A stretch of 64,000 nucleotides of DNA from Paeniglutamicibacter antarcticus (GTDB lineage: Bacteria > Actinomycetota > Actinomycetes > Actinomycetales > Micrococcaceae), in NCBI RefSeq assembly GCF_900010755.1, contig NZ_CZJT01000088.1:156720-220719 (forward strand), in the 5' to 3' direction. Of the stretch, positions 62,261 to 64,000 are shown piece by piece. The notes under the pieces were generated by a model. The model was given only the letters and a program-made list of their open reading frames with translations. It had not been told where the DNA came from and made no database searches. Numbering within the stretch: position 1 is the first letter of the stretch; each line of letters begins with the position of its first letter. The position numbers and the translations under genes were made by a program.

Positions 62261-62778
62261 GGATGCCTTTCACCGGGCTGTGGCCCGGTTGGGATTGGGT
62301 CGGTGTTCCAGAAAAAGTCTTGTGGTGTGGCCGGAATGCTGCCGCCCGGATGTTGCTAACGGCTCCGGCAGCTTGGGTTGCCTCCACGAGGGTGGTGCCC
62401 GGCGTTGCAAGGAAGAATGCGTGGTTTACCTGTGAAGCAAGAGTAACTGACGGGTGTGCCGGGCCAGGGGAAGCGGCACCGGAGCACCGAAACCGGCTCC
62501 TTCCGCCTCGATGGCGCCCCGGCCCGGCCAAGGCGCGCCCCGCGGCTAGCCGTAGCGTTCGTAGCCAGATTTTTCACCGACCCGGGTCTATGCGGGCGGG
62601 GGATTGCAGAAGTGGATAAACTGGCCAAATCCGTGGATGAACCGAGCAGCTAGCACCCGGGTTTCGACGGGGCAAGGTGCTGGAGGTTTCACCACCGAGC
62701 CCGGGGCCCCAACAACCCCGGAAATAGGCAAAACCACCGGCAAGACGATGCCTGAGCATCAAACACGGCAGGAACATC
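62261..62778. other. divergent intergenic region, no supported gene
   Basis: About 520 bases between the mannosidase and the sugar kinase. Open frames on both strands lack ribosome sites and are not called. It must hold both promoters. I saw no strong palindrome. Confidence 0.4.
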
Positions 62779-63696
62779 ATGACGAACAACCTGGACACCC
62801 CGTCGGCCCTGGTGGGCCTGGACATCGGCGGCACCAAGACCCATGGCATGCGCTGGAGCGGAAACGAGGTCCTCGCCGAAGCCAAAAGCGGTAGCGCCAA
62901 CGTCCAGAATGTCAGCCTTGAGGATGCCGAACGTAACATCGCCGAGGTATTCGGGGCCCTCGGTGCCGGGCACATCGACAGGGTGGTGGCCGGAGCCGGC
63001 GGCGTCGACACGGAGGCCGATGCGCAGTTCCTGCGTTCGCTGATCGCCGTGCATGCACCGCATGCCGAAATTGTCGTGGTCCATGACACCCGGCTGATCT
63101 TGGCGGCGGGCCGGGCTTCGGTGGGGATCGCGGTGATCCTGGGAACAGGCTCGGCGGCCTGGGGCACCAATGCGGAGGGCAAGGAAGGTCGCGCCGGAGG
63201 CTGGGGCTACCTTTTGGGCGATGAAGCCAGCGGCTATTGGATGGGCCGCGAAGCCGTGCGCCACACGCTGCGCGAGTTCAACCGCGGGCTGGCGCCCGGG
63301 GAACTTGGACGCCGGGTGCTGGCCGCCAACCAGGTGGGCTCCCCGGATGAATTGATTGCACTGTTCCACGGGGACACCGACCGGCGTTATTGGGCGCAGC
63401 AGTCCCCGCTGGTGTTCGAGGCACTGGCGGCCGGGGACCCCGAGGCCGCAGTGATCGTCTCCCAGGCGGTGGACCACGTGGTCCAGATGCTCGGGGACCT
63501 GTCTACCTTGCTGGATGTCGATGGCCCGGTCATTATCGGCGGCGGCGTGGGCATGCACCAGCCGGTGTTCCAGGATCGGCTGCGTAGCGGGTTGGGTTCC
63601 ATTGGCTTGAACGATGTCCGGTTCCTGGCTGTGGACCCGGTTGAAGGGACCAAGTTCCTCTCCGATCTCAGCCCACTGCCCGAAAGCATCAGCTAA
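62779..63696 (+). CDS. BadF/BadG/BcrA/BcrD-type ATPase, N-acetylglucosamine kinase-like
   Basis: The 305-residue actin-fold protein has LVGLDIGGTKTHGM for phosphate binding, VVAGAGGVDTEADAQF, VILGTGSAAWGTNAEGKEGR with WGYLLGDEASGYWMGREAV (the NagK-like signature), and a C-terminal VIIGGGVGMHQPVF. It probably phosphorylates N-acetylglucosamine or another hexose. AGGAA precedes the ATG. The context with a GH38 mannosidase suggests use of N-glycan-derived sugars. Confidence 0.87.
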   Translation: MTNNLDTPSALVGLDIGGTKTHGMRWSGNEVLAEAKSGSANVQNVSLEDAERNIAEVFGALGAGHIDRVVAGAGGVDTEADAQFLRSLIAVHAPHAEIVVVHDTRLILAAGRASVGIAVILGTGSAAWGTNAEGKEGRAGGWGYLLGDEASGYWMGREAVRHTLREFNRGLAPGELGRRVLAANQVGSPDELIALFHGDTDRRYWAQQSPLVFEALAAGDPEAAVIVSQAVDHVVQMLGDLSTLLDVDGPVIIGGGVGMHQPVFQDRLRSGLGSIGLNDVRFLAVDPVEGTKFLSDLSPLPESIS

Positions 63697-63760
63697 CTCA
63701 GGCTCGCGTGATCCGCTTCCCGGGCACACCGTGCGCCCGGGGCCTCAACGCGAAAACATG

Positions 63761-63806
63761 CGTGGCTCGTGATTTGCCCCCTGAACCGGGCAAGTCACGG
63801 GCCACG
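63761..63806. terminator. 19-bp hairpin between the kinase gene and the transposase fragment
   Basis: Bases 63761-63779 (CGTGGCTCGTGATTTGCCC) pair with 63788-63806 (GGGCAAGTCACGGGCCACG) over 19 positions, two of them G-U, around an 8-base loop. On the minus strand a TGTTTTCG tract follows, fitting termination of the leftward transposase transcript as well as the kinase. Confidence 0.6.
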
Positions 63807-63895
63807 GTTCGTTGAACCCAAACCAGCAAGCGGCACCGCATGCGAGGGACCGCGCCTGGGTTCCCTTTGGGTCCTAGACGATTGATTCCAAGGGG

Positions 63896-64000
63896 TCAGT
63901 GGTCATAGGCGGTCAATGAGCGCAGGGGTTGCTGTCCGGTGTTTTGGTTGTGCCAGATCGCCGCGGCCATCGCGAGGATCCGTTGCAGCACCCTCACAGT
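63896..64000 (-). mobile_element. C-terminal end of an IS transposase (IS982-like), runs off right edge
   Basis: The minus strand reads RVLQRILAMAAAIWHNQNTG then QQPLRSLTAYDH and a TGA at 63898-63896. The AAAIWHN...LRSLTAYDH ending is what I recall for IS982-type DDE transposases of actinobacteria. Only 34 codons are in the window, so integrity and the inverted repeats cannot be judged. Confidence 0.65.

Noticed and set aside
62261..62653. Small frames on both strands between the mannosidase and kinase genes
   Set aside because: Overlapping frames with Arg/Pro/Gly bias and no start signals; treated as promoter DNA.

Overview
The window is high-GC chromosomal DNA from an actinobacterium, most likely Micrococcaceae (Arthrobacter/Paeniglutamicibacter type). 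The evidence is the mixture of families: a LysM-carrying resuscitation-promoting factor, SigK/RskA with a fasciclin lipoprotein, a DUF6350 (PerM-like) protein, a CE1759-type FMN reductase and PaaX next to tryptophan 2,3-dioxygenase. Actinobacterial expression habits also show, including GTG/TTG starts and probable leaderless genes. It is ordinary chromosome with several small accessory modules. I saw no CRISPR array, prophage, tRNA or rRNA. A transposase fragment runs off the right edge.

Layout. 1-2.4 kb: start of an acyl-CoA synthetase, then a minus-strand membrane/secreted set with DUF3105 and DUF305 proteins. 2.6-8.2 kb: M50 peptidase, an unusual 582-aa S1-like/coiled-coil protein, a tiny HTH protein, a TIGR01777 epimerase and a RarD-like transporter. 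8.6-11.5 kb: a phosphonate-type trio (TIGR03364 oxidoreductase, GntR/UTRA regulator, phosphonatase-like HAD). 11.5-14.3 kb: Rpf with a structured leader, then a trimethylamine monooxygenase. 15.3-18.0 kb: an ArsR/SRPBCC pair with an obvious operator, then kynA-paaX. 18.2-22 kb: membrane protein, secreted HNH nuclease, alpha/beta hydrolase and cupin. 22.1-25.1 kb: a three-gene type III polyketide operon. 25.3-29.7 kb: the SigK module, in which the fasciclin gene and a molybdopterin oxidoreductase gene carry the same promoter-like motif. 29.7-37 kb: SRPBCC protein, an orphan polyamine-type permease beside a broken cache-domain gene, small membrane proteins, FMN reductase and a MalY-type lyase.

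36.9-47.5 kb is one metabolic block: a minus-strand peptide ABC transporter operon ending in a ROK kinase, and a divergent ROK repressor followed by an M81 peptidase gene that has lost its start, then cutC. 47.6-51.5 kb holds hpaH-hpaI, a TSUP transporter and the DUF6350 gene. 51.5-58.2 kb holds a DinB-like protein and a second complete peptide ABC transporter, which separate the DUF6350 gene from purN; in many actinobacteria these are neighbours. A YbaK fragment lies just before purN. 59.2-63.7 kb: a GH38 alpha-mannosidase and a divergent BadF/NagK-type sugar kinase.

The best leads are the paired SigK-type promoters, the start-less M81 gene, the switch-like rpf leader, the 582-aa protein with a possible RelE-like C-terminus, and the decay or rearrangement scars at 31.2, 44.7 and 58.2 kb. 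No search was run; all family calls are from reading the sequence.
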